Source: an uncultured Alphaproteobacteria bacterium
GTDB lineage: Bacteria; Pseudomonadota; Alphaproteobacteria; Micropepsales; Micropepsaceae
Direction: 5' to 3'
Assembly (NCBI GenBank): GCA_902826695.1
Contig: CADEFU010000016.1
Coordinates: forward strand, 1-64,000
Length of the DNA stretch: 64,000 nt
Position numbers and translations under genes: made by a program. A model generated the notes under the pieces. It saw only the letters and a program-made list of their open reading frames with translations, was not told where the DNA came from and searched no databases. Positions 27,124-34,577 of this stretch are shown here, piece by piece. Numbering within the stretch: position 1 is the first letter of the stretch; each line of letters begins with the position of its first letter.

Positions 27124-28116
27124 ATGAACAAATACTCACATCGACTCGTTGCTGCCGGCGCATTGTTCGCGGCCGGTACTTTCGCAATGGCGGTACCCGC
27201 CGTTGCGCAGGACAGGGGGAATACGACCTTCTCGATCACCCTGGGCAACGCGGTCTTCGGATACTCCGACGGCTACTACGACAACGATCGGCGTTGGCAC
27301 AACTGGCGCGACGACAACGAGCGCGATTGGTACCGCCGGAACAACGGGCAGACCTATCACGACATGGGCCGCTCCGACGACCGGGACCAGAATCGTCGCG
27401 GTTGGCTCGACGGCAGAAATTCGGACTGGCGCGGTGATCGAAGCGGAGTCGACTTCTCCGTTTCGCTCGGCAACGTCGTGTTCGGCTACGCCGACGGCTA
27501 CTACGACAATGATCGCCGCTGGCATGGCTGGCGCAACGACAGCGAGCGCGATTGGTACCGTGAGAATCGCCGCGACACGTACTATCAAATGGGCCGCTAT
27601 GACGACCGGGACGAGTATCGTCGCGGGTGGCTCGACGGTCGGCGCTCAGATTGGCGCGGCGACCGGCAGGGCGCGGGCTTCTTAAGCAACGTGGTGCTCG
27701 CGTACTACGACGGCTACTACGACAACGGCCGCCGTTGGCACCGCTGGCAGAGTAACAGCGAACGGAACTGGTACCGCCAGAACCATCGGGACTCCTACTT
27801 CCACATGCGCCGGGCCCGCGATCGGGACCAATATCGGCGCGGTTGGTGGCAGGGCAGGCGCTCTGACTGGCGCGTCGGGGGAAGCAACGACTTCTCCATC
27901 GTGTTAGGCAACGCGGTCTTCGGCTACTCCGACGGCTACTACGACAACGATCGTCGCTGGCATGGCTGGCGTAACGACGGCGAACGCGACTGGTACCGCC
28001 AGAACCACGCACGGACGTACTATCAAATGCGCCGTGACGGCGACAGCGACCGCAACCGTCGCGACTGGCGCGAAGGCCGCCGCGACAACTGGCGCGACGA
28101 CAACGATCGTAACTAG
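27124..28116 (+). CDS. Secreted Tyr/Arg/Trp-rich protein with four tandem ~75-residue repeats
   Basis: 330 residues with a signal peptide (cleavage after AVPAVAQ, about residue 29). The mature part is four copies of one unit starting near residues 36, 111, 186 and 257. Each unit has a short hydrophobic strand (FSIxLGNxVFGY), DGYYDNDRRWH, WRxDxERDWYRxN, a TYYxM stretch and RRGWLDGRxSDWR. Copy 3 is the most diverged (no FSI strand, DNG for DND). The product is strongly basic and aromatic. I know no named family; it may bind anionic polymers or pack as an envelope structural protein. An EcfG-type promoter upstream and a strong terminator downstream make it a single-gene stress unit. Confidence 0.85.
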   Translation: MNKYSHRLVAAGALFAAGTFAMAVPAVAQDRGNTTFSITLGNAVFGYSDGYYDNDRRWHNWRDDNERDWYRRNNGQTYHDMGRSDDRDQNRRGWLDGRNSDWRGDRSGVDFSVSLGNVVFGYADGYYDNDRRWHGWRNDSERDWYRENRRDTYYQMGRYDDRDEYRRGWLDGRRSDWRGDRQGAGFLSNVVLAYYDGYYDNGRRWHRWQSNSERNWYRQNHRDSYFHMRRARDRDQYRRGWWQGRRSDWRVGGSNDFSIVLGNAVFGYSDGYYDNDRRWHGWRNDGERDWYRQNHARTYYQMRRDGDSDRNRRDWREGRRDNWRDDNDRN

Positions 28117-28136
28117 CCAGTTGAAGATAGACGCAT

Positions 28137-28171
28137 GAAACCCCGGCGATCGAAGGATCGCCGGGGTTTTC
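28137..28171 (+). terminator. Rho-independent terminator
   Basis: AAACCCCGGCGATC pairs with GATCGCCGGGGTTT around a 4-base loop, then TTTT. Placed 21 bases after the repeat-protein stop. Confidence 0.9.
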
Positions 28172-28198
28172 AATGGCATCGTTCGCATTTGTTAGATG

Positions 28199-28480
28199 TT
28201 AGGCTGGAGAGCAGCGGGCGTCGATGCGCCGGAGCAGGTCCAGAAACTCGTCCGGCGTCGGTTGATCGACAATGTGGTTGAAGAGCGTGACTAACTGCGC
28301 GTCTACGAGGAGACCATAGCGGCGCCGCTCCTTGGTGCCAAAGGTCTTGCTCGCCGGCGTGCGGGAGATTGCCCTTGCGGGTACTGTGCCCTCTTCGTTC
28401 ACTTGAGTGCCTCTACGCGCGGTTCCACGACTGTCTGGCCGCCAGCTTTCAAAACGTGCTGTGAGGCCGTTCGGTTCCAT
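28199..28480 (-). CDS. NepR-like anti-sigma factor (second copy)
   Basis: 93 residues. The last 30 residues contain LFNHIVDQPTPDEFLDLLRR, which matches the helix-Pro-helix core of NepR anti-sigma factors (compare FDEIVEEPVPPEFLELLDRI in the copy at 36894). The N-terminal half is basic and probably disordered, as usual for NepR. It lies 32 bases after the AI-2E-type permease gene on the same strand, so it is probably co-transcribed with it from an EcfG promoter. That would give negative feedback on the stress sigma factors. Which sigma factor it binds cannot be told. Confidence 0.75.
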   Translation of the reverse strand: MEPNGLTARFESWRPDSRGTARRGTQVNEEGTVPARAISRTPASKTFGTKERRRYGLLVDAQLVTLFNHIVDQPTPDEFLDLLRRIDARCSPA

Positions 28481-28512
28481 GGGTGGAACAAGAAAATGCG
28501 GATGCGATTGAT

Positions 28513-29781
28513 CTACGATGCGGTTTGGTTATCGCTGACGCCGGCGTAGCGCCAGGGAAAGAAGCGGCGCCGCCATGCGTGCCGCTCAACAGCGATTTCG
28601 CCCAAGGCGCTCTCTGCCGCGAACAACTTCGCGAGCCCTGTCTTCTTTCCTTCGATCGTCGTTTCATTCTCCGCCAGAAGCAGGATCGCGAAGGGCTCGA
28701 GTCCCGGAACGTGACGGGCGACCGCAGCAAACAAAATGAGGACTGGCACGGCGACAATTGCCGCAAATGGCCCCGAAAGCCAGGCGAACATCGCGACGGT
28801 TAGAAATACACCCAGCGAGCTCACGGCAATCCGCCGCGACACCAACCAGGGTGTCACAAGAGTCGACTCGACGAAATTTATAAGGATCAGCACGAGCGGT
28901 GGGATGATCGCTTCCTCTAGCGACGGTGCGGCAACCAACTGGGTCAATGCGCACAGCGCAATCGCTGCAGTCGGTCCGACGTACGGGATGTAGCACGCGA
29001 TGCCGAAGGCGAGGCCCCAGACTGCGGCATAGGGAACGCCTAGCACCATAAAGGCCATGCCTGCTGCCACCGCTACGCCGGCGTTGATCATCGTCATGAT
29101 GAACAGGTAGTGGGACACCTGCGCGAGCGACTCGTTCATGATCCGCGCAACTCTCAGGCGCTGCTCGTGTCCGGCCGGCAGGAGGATGAGCCGCTTGCGA
29201 TAGGGCTCCCGCACCGAGATCAGAAACAGCGCCAAAACAAACGCGTAGAGGGTCTGAGCAATGACCTTTGGCGCTACTTCCATGACGGCGTCGCCTGACG
29301 ATTGTGCGGGCGCGGCGACCTGGGCGGCACCATTGCCACCGGGGATCTGGCTCATCTCGTCAAGCTTATCGGTGGCAGCCTGAACGGTGCCGAACCATTT
29401 CTTCAGCGGCCGTGTCTTGCGCTCTATCGTTCGCGCGATCTCCGGCGCGTCCTCGATCAACTCGGATACGCCTGGGGCGACTGCCACGGCGGTGCCTGCG
29501 AAGAGTGCGCCGATGCTGACTACAACGACGATCGAGGCCGCAATTGTGGGCAATCCCAGCCGTTCAAGAGCGGCAACAACGGGTGTGAGTGCCAACGCAA
29601 TCACCACGCCTGTCGCGGTCGGCATGAGGAAGTCTTGTGTAGCCCAAGCTGCTGCGCCGCAGGCGATGACCGCGAGGACGATTAGGGCGATTTTGGCGGA
29701 GCGGGGATAGGCCGGCGCCAAAGCTCTAGGATCGGGTGCCGCGCCTTGTGGGGTTTTGCGCGTAGGTGTCTTTGAGCTCAT
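28513..29781 (-). CDS. AI-2E family transporter (PerM-like)
   Basis: 422 residues with about eight membrane helices. N-terminal helices at about 28-75, a cytoplasmic or periplasmic insert near 100-165, then VLALFLISVREPYRKR, the family core NAGVAVAAGMAFMVLGVPYA and GIACYIPYVGPTAAIAL, and SLGVFLTVAMFAWLSGPFAAIVAVP. Substrates in this family include autoinducer-2 and ions; none can be assigned here. A perfect EcfG-type promoter lies 27 bases upstream, so it is a stress-response gene. Confidence 0.88.
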   Translation of the reverse strand: MSSKTPTRKTPQGAAPDPRALAPAYPRSAKIALIVLAVIACGAAAWATQDFLMPTATGVVIALALTPVVAALERLGLPTIAASIVVVVSIGALFAGTAVAVAPGVSELIEDAPEIARTIERKTRPLKKWFGTVQAATDKLDEMSQIPGGNGAAQVAAPAQSSGDAVMEVAPKVIAQTLYAFVLALFLISVREPYRKRLILLPAGHEQRLRVARIMNESLAQVSHYLFIMTMINAGVAVAAGMAFMVLGVPYAAVWGLAFGIACYIPYVGPTAAIALCALTQLVAAPSLEEAIIPPLVLILINFVESTLVTPWLVSRRIAVSSLGVFLTVAMFAWLSGPFAAIVAVPVLILFAAVARHVPGLEPFAILLLAENETTIEGKKTGLAKLFAAESALGEIAVERHAWRRRFFPWRYAGVSDNQTAS

Positions 29782-29805
29782 CAGCGATCTGTCCCCATCG
29801 GAACC

Positions 29806-29830
29806 GGAACGCGCCCGCGCCGCGCAGGTT
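29806..29830 (+). promoter_or_regulatory. EcfG-type promoter (GGAAC-N16-GGTT), overlapping and divergent
   Basis: -35 at 29806-29810 and -10 at 29827-29830 (one change from CGTT). It occupies almost the same 25 bases as the minus-strand promoter. Confidence 0.6.
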
Positions 29831-29832
29831 CC
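29808..29832 (-). promoter_or_regulatory. EcfG-type promoter (GGAAC-N16-CGTT) for the AI-2E gene
   Basis: On the minus strand, -35 at 29832-29828 and -10 at 29811-29808. Overlaps a divergent promoter on the plus strand. Confidence 0.8.
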
Positions 29833-29901
29833 ATCAAGGCTGCCGATGAACTTTTATTGCGCTTGCGCGTTGTCTTCACGGAGCACGAGGAAGGGACAGA
29901 A

Positions 29902-30225
29902 ATGGTTAGCCAAGACAGCGTTGAAGCCAAAAAGGTCAACCCCGGCGCCAGTTACGATCACCCAAACGACGTGCTGAGCGACCAGACACTGACGCGGGAT
30001 CAGAAGATCGCGATCCTTCGCGAGTGGCACTACGATGCCGTGCGCTTGCAGGAATCTGCCGGCGAAAACATGACGGGCGGCGAGCCGGATCGCCTTCGTT
30101 CGGTTTCAAATGCCTTGCTTGAGTTAGGGATTTCGCCTGCGGCGGAACTCGATCCGCACGCACCTGGACAGCCATCCGTGTTGCAGCGAATCTTAAAGCG
30201 CTTCAGTTCATTCGTCCCACGCTAA
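29902..30225 (+). CDS. Small soluble protein of unknown function
   Basis: 107 residues from the ATG at 29902 (GAGGAAGGGA upstream). The core LSDQTLTRDQKIAILREWHY and DAVRLQESAGENM resembles small uncharacterised alphaproteobacterial proteins with the same DxxLTxxxKxxILxxWxYDA pattern, often near stress genes. No signal peptide or membrane segment; a basic C-terminal end. Driven by the divergent EcfG-type promoter. Confidence 0.7.
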   Translation: MVSQDSVEAKKVNPGASYDHPNDVLSDQTLTRDQKIAILREWHYDAVRLQESAGENMTGGEPDRLRSVSNALLELGISPAAELDPHAPGQPSVLQRILKRFSSFVPR

Positions 30226-30330
30226 AGCCATTAACCGTCCGTTCTCGCCTTTGGTCAGCTCATTCCACGTGAGGTTGTAGCGATACCCTGTTGTTGTGTC
30301 GCTATGATGGCGCTGCCAAAGGCGGCGTAG

Positions 30331-31746
30331 ATGTCTCCACTTGTGTTTCGCGCAATCAGCGACTGGGCGGCACTTCGACCGCGACCATTGGATTCCGCAC
30401 GAGGGATGCCCGAGTGGATTCGGCGTGTCGTCATTGTGGCAAGCTGCCTGTGCGTCGCGATTGGCGTCAGAGCCTTGTTGGGGCAAGGACCTGGCGCGGC
30501 ACCGGTCGCGACACTCTATCCTGCCGTCGCGGTCGCAGCGCTGCTTGGCGGGGGCTGGAGCGGGTTGGCGACGGCAGCTCTTGGTTGGGTTGCCGCTTGG
30601 TATTTTTTCTTCGATCCGCCCGGTTCTCTCTTCCTAACTCAGCCGCAGGTCATTTCCGTGGGGCTGTTCGCGCTCTCGTCGGCAGTGCTGATCTCCGGTT
30701 CGGTTTGGTTGCGGGAAACGATTAGGACGGTCGAACAGAGTGAGGCGCGCTACCGTGCCTTGATCGACGCATCGACGGACGTCGTTGCTTTGACGGACGG
30801 CAACGGCGCGTGGCACGAGCGCAATATGGCATGGGAGGCGATAACCGGCGCGCGTTGGCCGGAGTACGGGGAAAAGCGTTGGCTTTCATCCGTACACGAA
30901 GAAGACAGGCAAGAGCTGCAGACGATGCTGCGTATGGCAGAGGGCGAGGCCGTGAACGCGCAGGTACGGATTTGGAGCTGTCAAGACGAGGGGTGGCGCT
31001 GGTTCCGGATGCGCACGGTCGCCATCTTGGGTCACCGAGGAAAGACGGACGACAGGATAATCTCATTTACCGATGTCCACGATCGTAAGCTCTTGCGCGA
31101 ACAGCAGGAGTTGGTGACGGGCGAACTTCGTCACCGGCTCAAGAACCTCTTGGCTGTGATTCAAGCTTTGCTGAACAACTCTCTGCCGCGCAACAATCCC
31201 GCGGCGGCAGCGCTCGCCGACAAGTTCATGGCGCGGCTGCGTGCTTTAGAAAGCGCCGGCGATCTGGTTATTGCCGCAAACTGGCACGACGTGGATTTGG
31301 GCGCGGTGGTGAGAGGGGTGCTCGCGCCGTTCATCGACGCGAACAAGACCAAGTTCGCAATACATGGCCCACCGCTCTTGGTTCACGAGCAAACGGCGGG
31401 CGGCATCGGTTTGGCGTGCCATGAGTTGGCGACGAATGCGCTCAAGTACGGCGCGCTGTCTACGGACGGCGGGCGCGTGGCGATTCAGTGGGCCGTGGAG
31501 GCAGCCGGTGCGGACGAGCGCGTCGAGTGGTCGTGGACAGAGAGCAATGGTCCCACAGTAGAGGGACCCGAAGAGCATGGCTTTGGCGTCAGAGTCGTTC
31601 GGGCGGCTGTTGCGCGGGAGCGCGATGGTGCCGTCGATCTTGAGTTCCGCCCGGAAGGTGCTCGATGCCGCATGACATTTATGCGTGCTCGAAGATCCGA
31701 CGCGCTGCCAGAAAAAGAGGGACGGACATTGTCCGCCCCTCGCTGA
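30331..31746 (+). CDS. HWE-type sensor histidine kinase with DUF4118-like membrane domain and PAS domain
   Basis: 471 residues. N-terminal membrane domain of about four helices (residues 30-130) resembling the DUF4118/KdpD sensor region (LYPAVAVAALLGGGWSGL, WYFFFDPPGS). A PAS domain begins near SEARYRALIDASTDVVALTD. The kinase core has the phosphoacceptor box ELRHRLKNLLAVIQALL, the N-box LACHELATNALKYGAL, and WSWTESNGP, the WxE motif that names the HWE family. Kinases of this class commonly feed PhyR in the general stress response, and two other such kinases are in the same block. No EcfG-type promoter found upstream. Confidence 0.9.
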   Translation: MSPLVFRAISDWAALRPRPLDSARGMPEWIRRVVIVASCLCVAIGVRALLGQGPGAAPVATLYPAVAVAALLGGGWSGLATAALGWVAAWYFFFDPPGSLFLTQPQVISVGLFALSSAVLISGSVWLRETIRTVEQSEARYRALIDASTDVVALTDGNGAWHERNMAWEAITGARWPEYGEKRWLSSVHEEDRQELQTMLRMAEGEAVNAQVRIWSCQDEGWRWFRMRTVAILGHRGKTDDRIISFTDVHDRKLLREQQELVTGELRHRLKNLLAVIQALLNNSLPRNNPAAAALADKFMARLRALESAGDLVIAANWHDVDLGAVVRGVLAPFIDANKTKFAIHGPPLLVHEQTAGGIGLACHELATNALKYGALSTDGGRVAIQWAVEAAGADERVEWSWTESNGPTVEGPEEHGFGVRVVRAAVARERDGAVDLEFRPEGARCRMTFMRARRSDALPEKEGRTLSAPR

Positions 31747-31764
31747 ACTGCAACCCGGTTTGGA

Positions 31765-32370
31765 TCATTCCGCCGGCGTGTTTGAGACAGTACTGGTGCG
31801 CGTTGTGCGCGTTTCGACGGTGCGGTCCATCGAAGCGTCTGTGTTTGGAACGCGCGCCGCCATACGTTCACGATCCAAGCCCTTGTGCTTCATCATGATC
31901 GCTTCGACCGTCGCGACGTCCGCATCGGGTGCGCGGACCGACACGAGCGTGCCGCCGCCCTTGATACGGTCGACGTAGATCTGCGCATCGTCGTTGTCGA
32001 CGCCGGCGCCGACCAAAGCGCCGATGAGCCCGCCGCCGGAGGCGCCGACCGCCGCGCCTATCGCCGTCGTGATCAGCCACCCCACGCCAAGGAGAGGCCC
32101 GAGGCCCGGAATGACGATCGTGCCCAATCCTGCCAGGAGACCTGCGCCGCCACCCAGGACGCCGCCGATGACCGCGCCGTCGCCTGCGCCCGACTCGGCC
32201 ATGTTGTTGTCGACTGTGCGAGCGCCGGCACTACGCTGTGCGCTTTGGTCTTCGACATTGTTGGTGACGATGCTGATCTCTTCGTTCGGCACGCCCGCGG
32301 CCTTGATGTCACGCACCGCGTCCGACGCATCGTTGCGGTCGTCGAATAGTCCATTCACTGTGGTTGTCAT
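31765..32370 (-). CDS. YflT-like general stress protein with glycine-rich membrane segment
   Basis: 201 residues from the ATG at 32370, which has AGGAG seven bases upstream. The N-terminal YflT-like domain reads TTVNGLFDDRNDASDAVRDI and VPNEEISIVTNNVED. The middle is a glycine-zipper-like hydrophobic stretch (VIGGVLGGGAGLLAGLGTIV and GAAVGASGGGLIGALVGAGV), and the end has DAQIYVDRIKGGGTLVSVRAP followed by a Thr/Arg-rich tail. It follows a PRC-barrel gene on the same strand (37 bases), so it probably shares that EcfG-type promoter. The family is stress-induced in many bacteria; molecular role unknown. Confidence 0.82.
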   Translation of the reverse strand: MTTTVNGLFDDRNDASDAVRDIKAAGVPNEEISIVTNNVEDQSAQRSAGARTVDNNMAESGAGDGAVIGGVLGGGAGLLAGLGTIVIPGLGPLLGVGWLITTAIGAAVGASGGGLIGALVGAGVDNDDAQIYVDRIKGGGTLVSVRAPDADVATVEAIMMKHKGLDRERMAARVPNTDASMDRTVETRTTRTSTVSNTPAE

Positions 32371-32407
32371 ATCGTTCTCCTGTGTTTTTGCACTTTCTAG
32401 TGCGTAC

Positions 32408-32767
32408 TCACCAATCTTGGTCGACCTTGTAGTAGGAATAGGATTTGTCGCGGATCTCGCCATCGTGCTTCGTGAGATCGCCGATGTCGTAGGCTGGCGC
32501 CGATTGCAGGATGGCCTTCGTCATCGGTACGATGTAGCCGCCTTTTTCCTTGTCGTAGTTGAGGAGTGCCCAAGGGACAGGGTGGTATTTCTCCCCGAGC
32601 CCCAAGAACCCGCCGAAGCCGACGACGGCGAACATGATCTTGTTCGACGTCTTGTCGAGGATGATGTCCTCGACCGTTCCGATGGATGAGCCTTCGTTGT
32701 TGTAAACGGATGTTCCGGTGACTCTCGATGCGCGGATCGCGCGTGTGTGGCCAGTGGCAGTAGGCAT
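32408..32767 (-). CDS. PRC-barrel domain protein
   Basis: 119 residues. The PRC-barrel spans about residues 12-75: ASRVTGTSVYNNEGSSIGTV, EDIILDKTSNKIMFAVVGFG and KYHPVPWALLNYDKEKGGY. No signal peptide, so cytoplasmic. The ribosome site AAAAGGAGA is strong. First gene of a two-gene unit with the YflT-like protein, behind a perfect EcfG-type promoter. Such stand-alone PRC-barrel proteins are typical EcfG targets, though their activity is unknown. Confidence 0.88.
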   Translation of the reverse strand: MPTATGHTRAIRASRVTGTSVYNNEGSSIGTVEDIILDKTSNKIMFAVVGFGGFLGLGEKYHPVPWALLNYDKEKGGYIVPMTKAILQSAPAYDIGDLTKHDGEIRDKSYSYYKVDQDW

Positions 32768-32800
32768 GTGTGTCTCCTTTTGACGGTCGAACTTTGATAG

Positions 32801-32825
32801 AACGTGCGCCGCACAGACGAGTTCC
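32801..32825 (-). promoter_or_regulatory. EcfG-type promoter (GGAAC-N16-CGTT)
   Basis: -35 at 32825-32821, -10 at 32804-32801 on the minus strand; 33 bases upstream of the PRC-barrel start. Confidence 0.8.
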
Positions 32826-32851
32826 GCGCTCGTGCTGCGAAATTTGCTCTG

Positions 32852-33208
32852 CTATCGGCGTTTTCGCTTCATCGCATCGGTCATGCCCAAAGCGGCTGCG
32901 CATGCGACCGCCATCAGCGGGTGTTCCCTCGCGAGTTCCGTGAGTGCGGTTACCAGCGCGTCTTGAGATTGATGGGGTGCCGCCGCGTGCAGTGGCGGCG
33001 CGAGGTTGGAGGCGCGCCAGTGCGCGACCGCCAAGTAAATCGCAGCGCCGGCGCCGACGGTGAGGAAGGAAATCAGTGCCGTGAGGGCGGCTGCCGCGGG
33101 TGCGTCTGCAACCGCAAGCAGGAGCAAGTAGATGGCAACGCCGGAGAATGCGACGCCCGTTGCAGTCACCGCGAAGGCGACGGCAACCAAGATTGCGCGG
33201 GCGATCAT
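32852..33208 (-). CDS. Small membrane protein with two hydrophobic helices
   Basis: 118 residues; helices at about 3-33 and 38-62, then a soluble tail with EHPLMAVACAAALGMTDAMK and a basic end. The layout resembles phage-holin-superfamily III/YqjE-type proteins, which accompany YqjD-like proteins; the gene just upstream encodes such a protein. Probably one operon (41-base gap). Confidence 0.65.
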   Translation of the reverse strand: MIARAILVAVAFAVTATGVAFSGVAIYLLLLAVADAPAAAALTALISFLTVGAGAAIYLAVAHWRASNLAPPLHAAAPHQSQDALVTALTELAREHPLMAVACAAALGMTDAMKRKRR

Positions 33209-33249
33209 GGCGACGCTACGTGTTGGCCGCGCATGATCGCCCGGGGAGT

Positions 33250-33576
33250 TCAGCGACGGAGCAACGAGCCGATGAGGGCGCCGGCGCCCATCGACAGTGC
33301 GATGGCTGCGAGGGGCTGCGTACGGATCGCTCCACGAACCGACTCGGCGCCGGCTTCACTCCAACTCCCGACTTGTTCTGCGGCGTCGCCGGCGGCCTCG
33401 CCAGCAGCCTCGGTTGCGCTCGCAAACCCGGACGACGCTTCGTGACCTAGGCTGCTCAGCAACTCGCGCACGTTGTTCTGCAAGGAGTCGAAGTCGCCTT
33501 TGAGTGCGCTAACGCGGGCGTCAAGGTCGTTGCCATTCTTTGCCTTCTTGCGTGAAGGGGATTTTGCGTAAGCCAT
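33250..33576 (-). CDS. DUF883 (ElaB/YqjD) family membrane-anchored protein
   Basis: 108 residues from the ATG at 33576 (GGAGATC upstream). A basic start, a helical amphipathic middle (DLDARVSALKGDFDSLQNNV), an Ala/Gly/Glu segment, and a C-terminal hydrophobic anchor ending IALSMGAGALIGSLLRR, the ElaB/YqjD signature. In E. coli, YqjD binds ribosomes at the membrane in stationary phase; here it is by analogy a stress protein. A perfect EcfG-type promoter lies 51 bases upstream. Confidence 0.85.
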   Translation of the reverse strand: MAYAKSPSRKKAKNGNDLDARVSALKGDFDSLQNNVRELLSSLGHEASSGFASATEAAGEAAGDAAEQVGSWSEAGAESVRGAIRTQPLAAIALSMGAGALIGSLLRR

Positions 33577-33626
33577 GCTTGGGGATCTCCGCTGTCGAGC
33601 CTGTCGGCTGTGGTTGTCAGTTTCAG

Positions 33627-33651
33627 AACGCCGCGGCGCCAAATAGGTTCC
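33627..33651 (-). promoter_or_regulatory. EcfG-type promoter (GGAAC-N16-CGTT)
   Basis: -35 at 33651-33647, -10 at 33630-33627, upstream of the DUF883 gene. Confidence 0.8.
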
Positions 33652-33674
33652 GTTCGAAGATTTTGCGTGAATGC

Positions 33675-33699
33675 GCAACCGATACTCAACTCGCGCGTT
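33675..33699 (+). promoter_or_regulatory. EcfG-type promoter (GCAAC-N16-CGTT)
   Basis: -35 at 33675-33679 (one change), -10 at 33696-33699, 30 bases before the DUF3309 start. It lies back to back with the minus-strand promoter. Confidence 0.65.
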
Positions 33700-33729
33700 G
33701 GGTTGCTGAAGCTAAGAACGGAGAGAGTC

Positions 33730-33888
33730 ATGAGTTTGGGAACCATTTTGCTGATCGTGTTGATCCTGCTTTTCGTTGGCGCCATTCCGTCGTGGCCGCA
33801 CAGCCGTAGCTGGGGCTATTTCCCCAGCGGGGGATTCGGTTTGTTGGCCGTCGTCGTGTTGGTTTTGGTCCTGGTCGGCCGTGCTTAG
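33730..33888 (+). CDS. DUF3309 small membrane protein
   Basis: 52 residues: MSLGTILLIVLILLFVGAIP, then WPHSRSWGYFPSGG and a second hydrophobic stretch ending LVLVLVGRA. This is the DUF3309 pattern (two helices joined by a W-x-S-x-x-W-G-Y loop). A good ribosome site (GAGAGAG) precedes it. Function unknown; a stress-regulon member by its promoter. Confidence 0.85.
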   Translation: MSLGTILLIVLILLFVGAIPSWPHSRSWGYFPSGGFGLLAVVVLVLVLVGRA

Positions 33889-33909
33889 GGCGAATTCGTC
33901 GCCGAGGCC

Positions 33910-33934
33910 GGAACCATTGTCCGTGTACGACGTT
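33910..33934 (+). promoter_or_regulatory. EcfG-type promoter (GGAAC-N16-CGTT)
   Basis: -35 at 33910-33914, -10 at 33931-33934, 27 bases before the glycine-zipper lipoprotein start. Confidence 0.8.
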
Positions 33935-33961
33935 AGGTTGGCATCACGAGGAGAGTGAACG

Positions 33962-34516
33962 ATGTTGAAGAGATTGATGCTGGGCGCGGCGGTCGCGGTC
34001 CTTGCGACCGGTTGCGCCAGCGACAGGATATACAGCGATGGACCAGGCCCGGGTCCCGGCTATCAGAACTCTGACCGCTACGACGGTTGCAGCGATAACG
34101 CTGCGGTCGGAACGGTTGTGGGCGCTGTGGCTGGTGGTGTTATCGGCAACCAATTCGGCAAGGGCAGCGGGAACACCGCGGCGACCGTGGGTGGCGCTAT
34201 CTTGGGCGGCATCGCGGGCAACGCGATCGCGCGGGATGCGTGCCGCAACGAGCGGGCCGACGCCTACTACTACAACCGCAGTTACTACGACGCGTTCGAG
34301 CAGCCCGAATACGGCCGGCGTTATGAATGGCGCAATCCGCATAACGGCAACTACGGCTATGTGACACCGACACGCCGTTCGGATGGCGCCCGCTACGGGT
34401 ACCGCAGCGAGTGCCGCGAGTTCAGCCAGATCGTGTACGTCAACGGGCGGCAGTATGAGGACATCAGCGTTGCCTGCCGGGCCCCCGACGGAAGTTGGCG
34501 TATCGTTGCGCGCTGA
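33962..34516 (+). CDS. Glycine-zipper outer-membrane lipoprotein (17 kDa antigen type)
   Basis: 184 residues. Signal peptide and lipobox AVLATGC (Cys18). A glycine-zipper segment (about 49-85: VGTVVGAVAGGVIGNQFGKG and GGAILGGIAGNAIARDAC) resembles the Rickettsia 17 kDa antigen/SlyB family. The C-terminal domain has Tyr-rich sequence and ECREFSQIVYVNGRQYE followed by ACRAPDGSWRIV, typical of RT821/YMGG-type surface proteins. Probably an envelope-stability lipoprotein under EcfG control. Confidence 0.87.
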   Translation: MLKRLMLGAAVAVLATGCASDRIYSDGPGPGPGYQNSDRYDGCSDNAAVGTVVGAVAGGVIGNQFGKGSGNTAATVGGAILGGIAGNAIARDACRNERADAYYYNRSYYDAFEQPEYGRRYEWRNPHNGNYGYVTPTRRSDGARYGYRSECREFSQIVYVNGRQYEDISVACRAPDGSWRIVAR

Positions 34517-34533
34517 TAAAGTCGGAAGTCTTG

Positions 34534-34564
34534 CTGCGATCGCGAGTTCTACTCGCGGTCGCAG
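34534..34564. terminator. Bidirectional hairpin between convergent genes
   Basis: CTGCGATCGCGAG (34534-34546) pairs with CTCGCGGTCGCAG (34552-34564), one G-T pair, loop of five, then TTTCGTGT on the plus strand. Confidence 0.7.
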
Positions 34565-34577
34565 TTTCGTGTCGCGG

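Noticed and set aside
26780..28100. CRISPR-like repetition
   Set aside because: The repeats are coding: a TAP-triplet run and a fourfold protein repeat in frame, with no spacer-repeat alternation.
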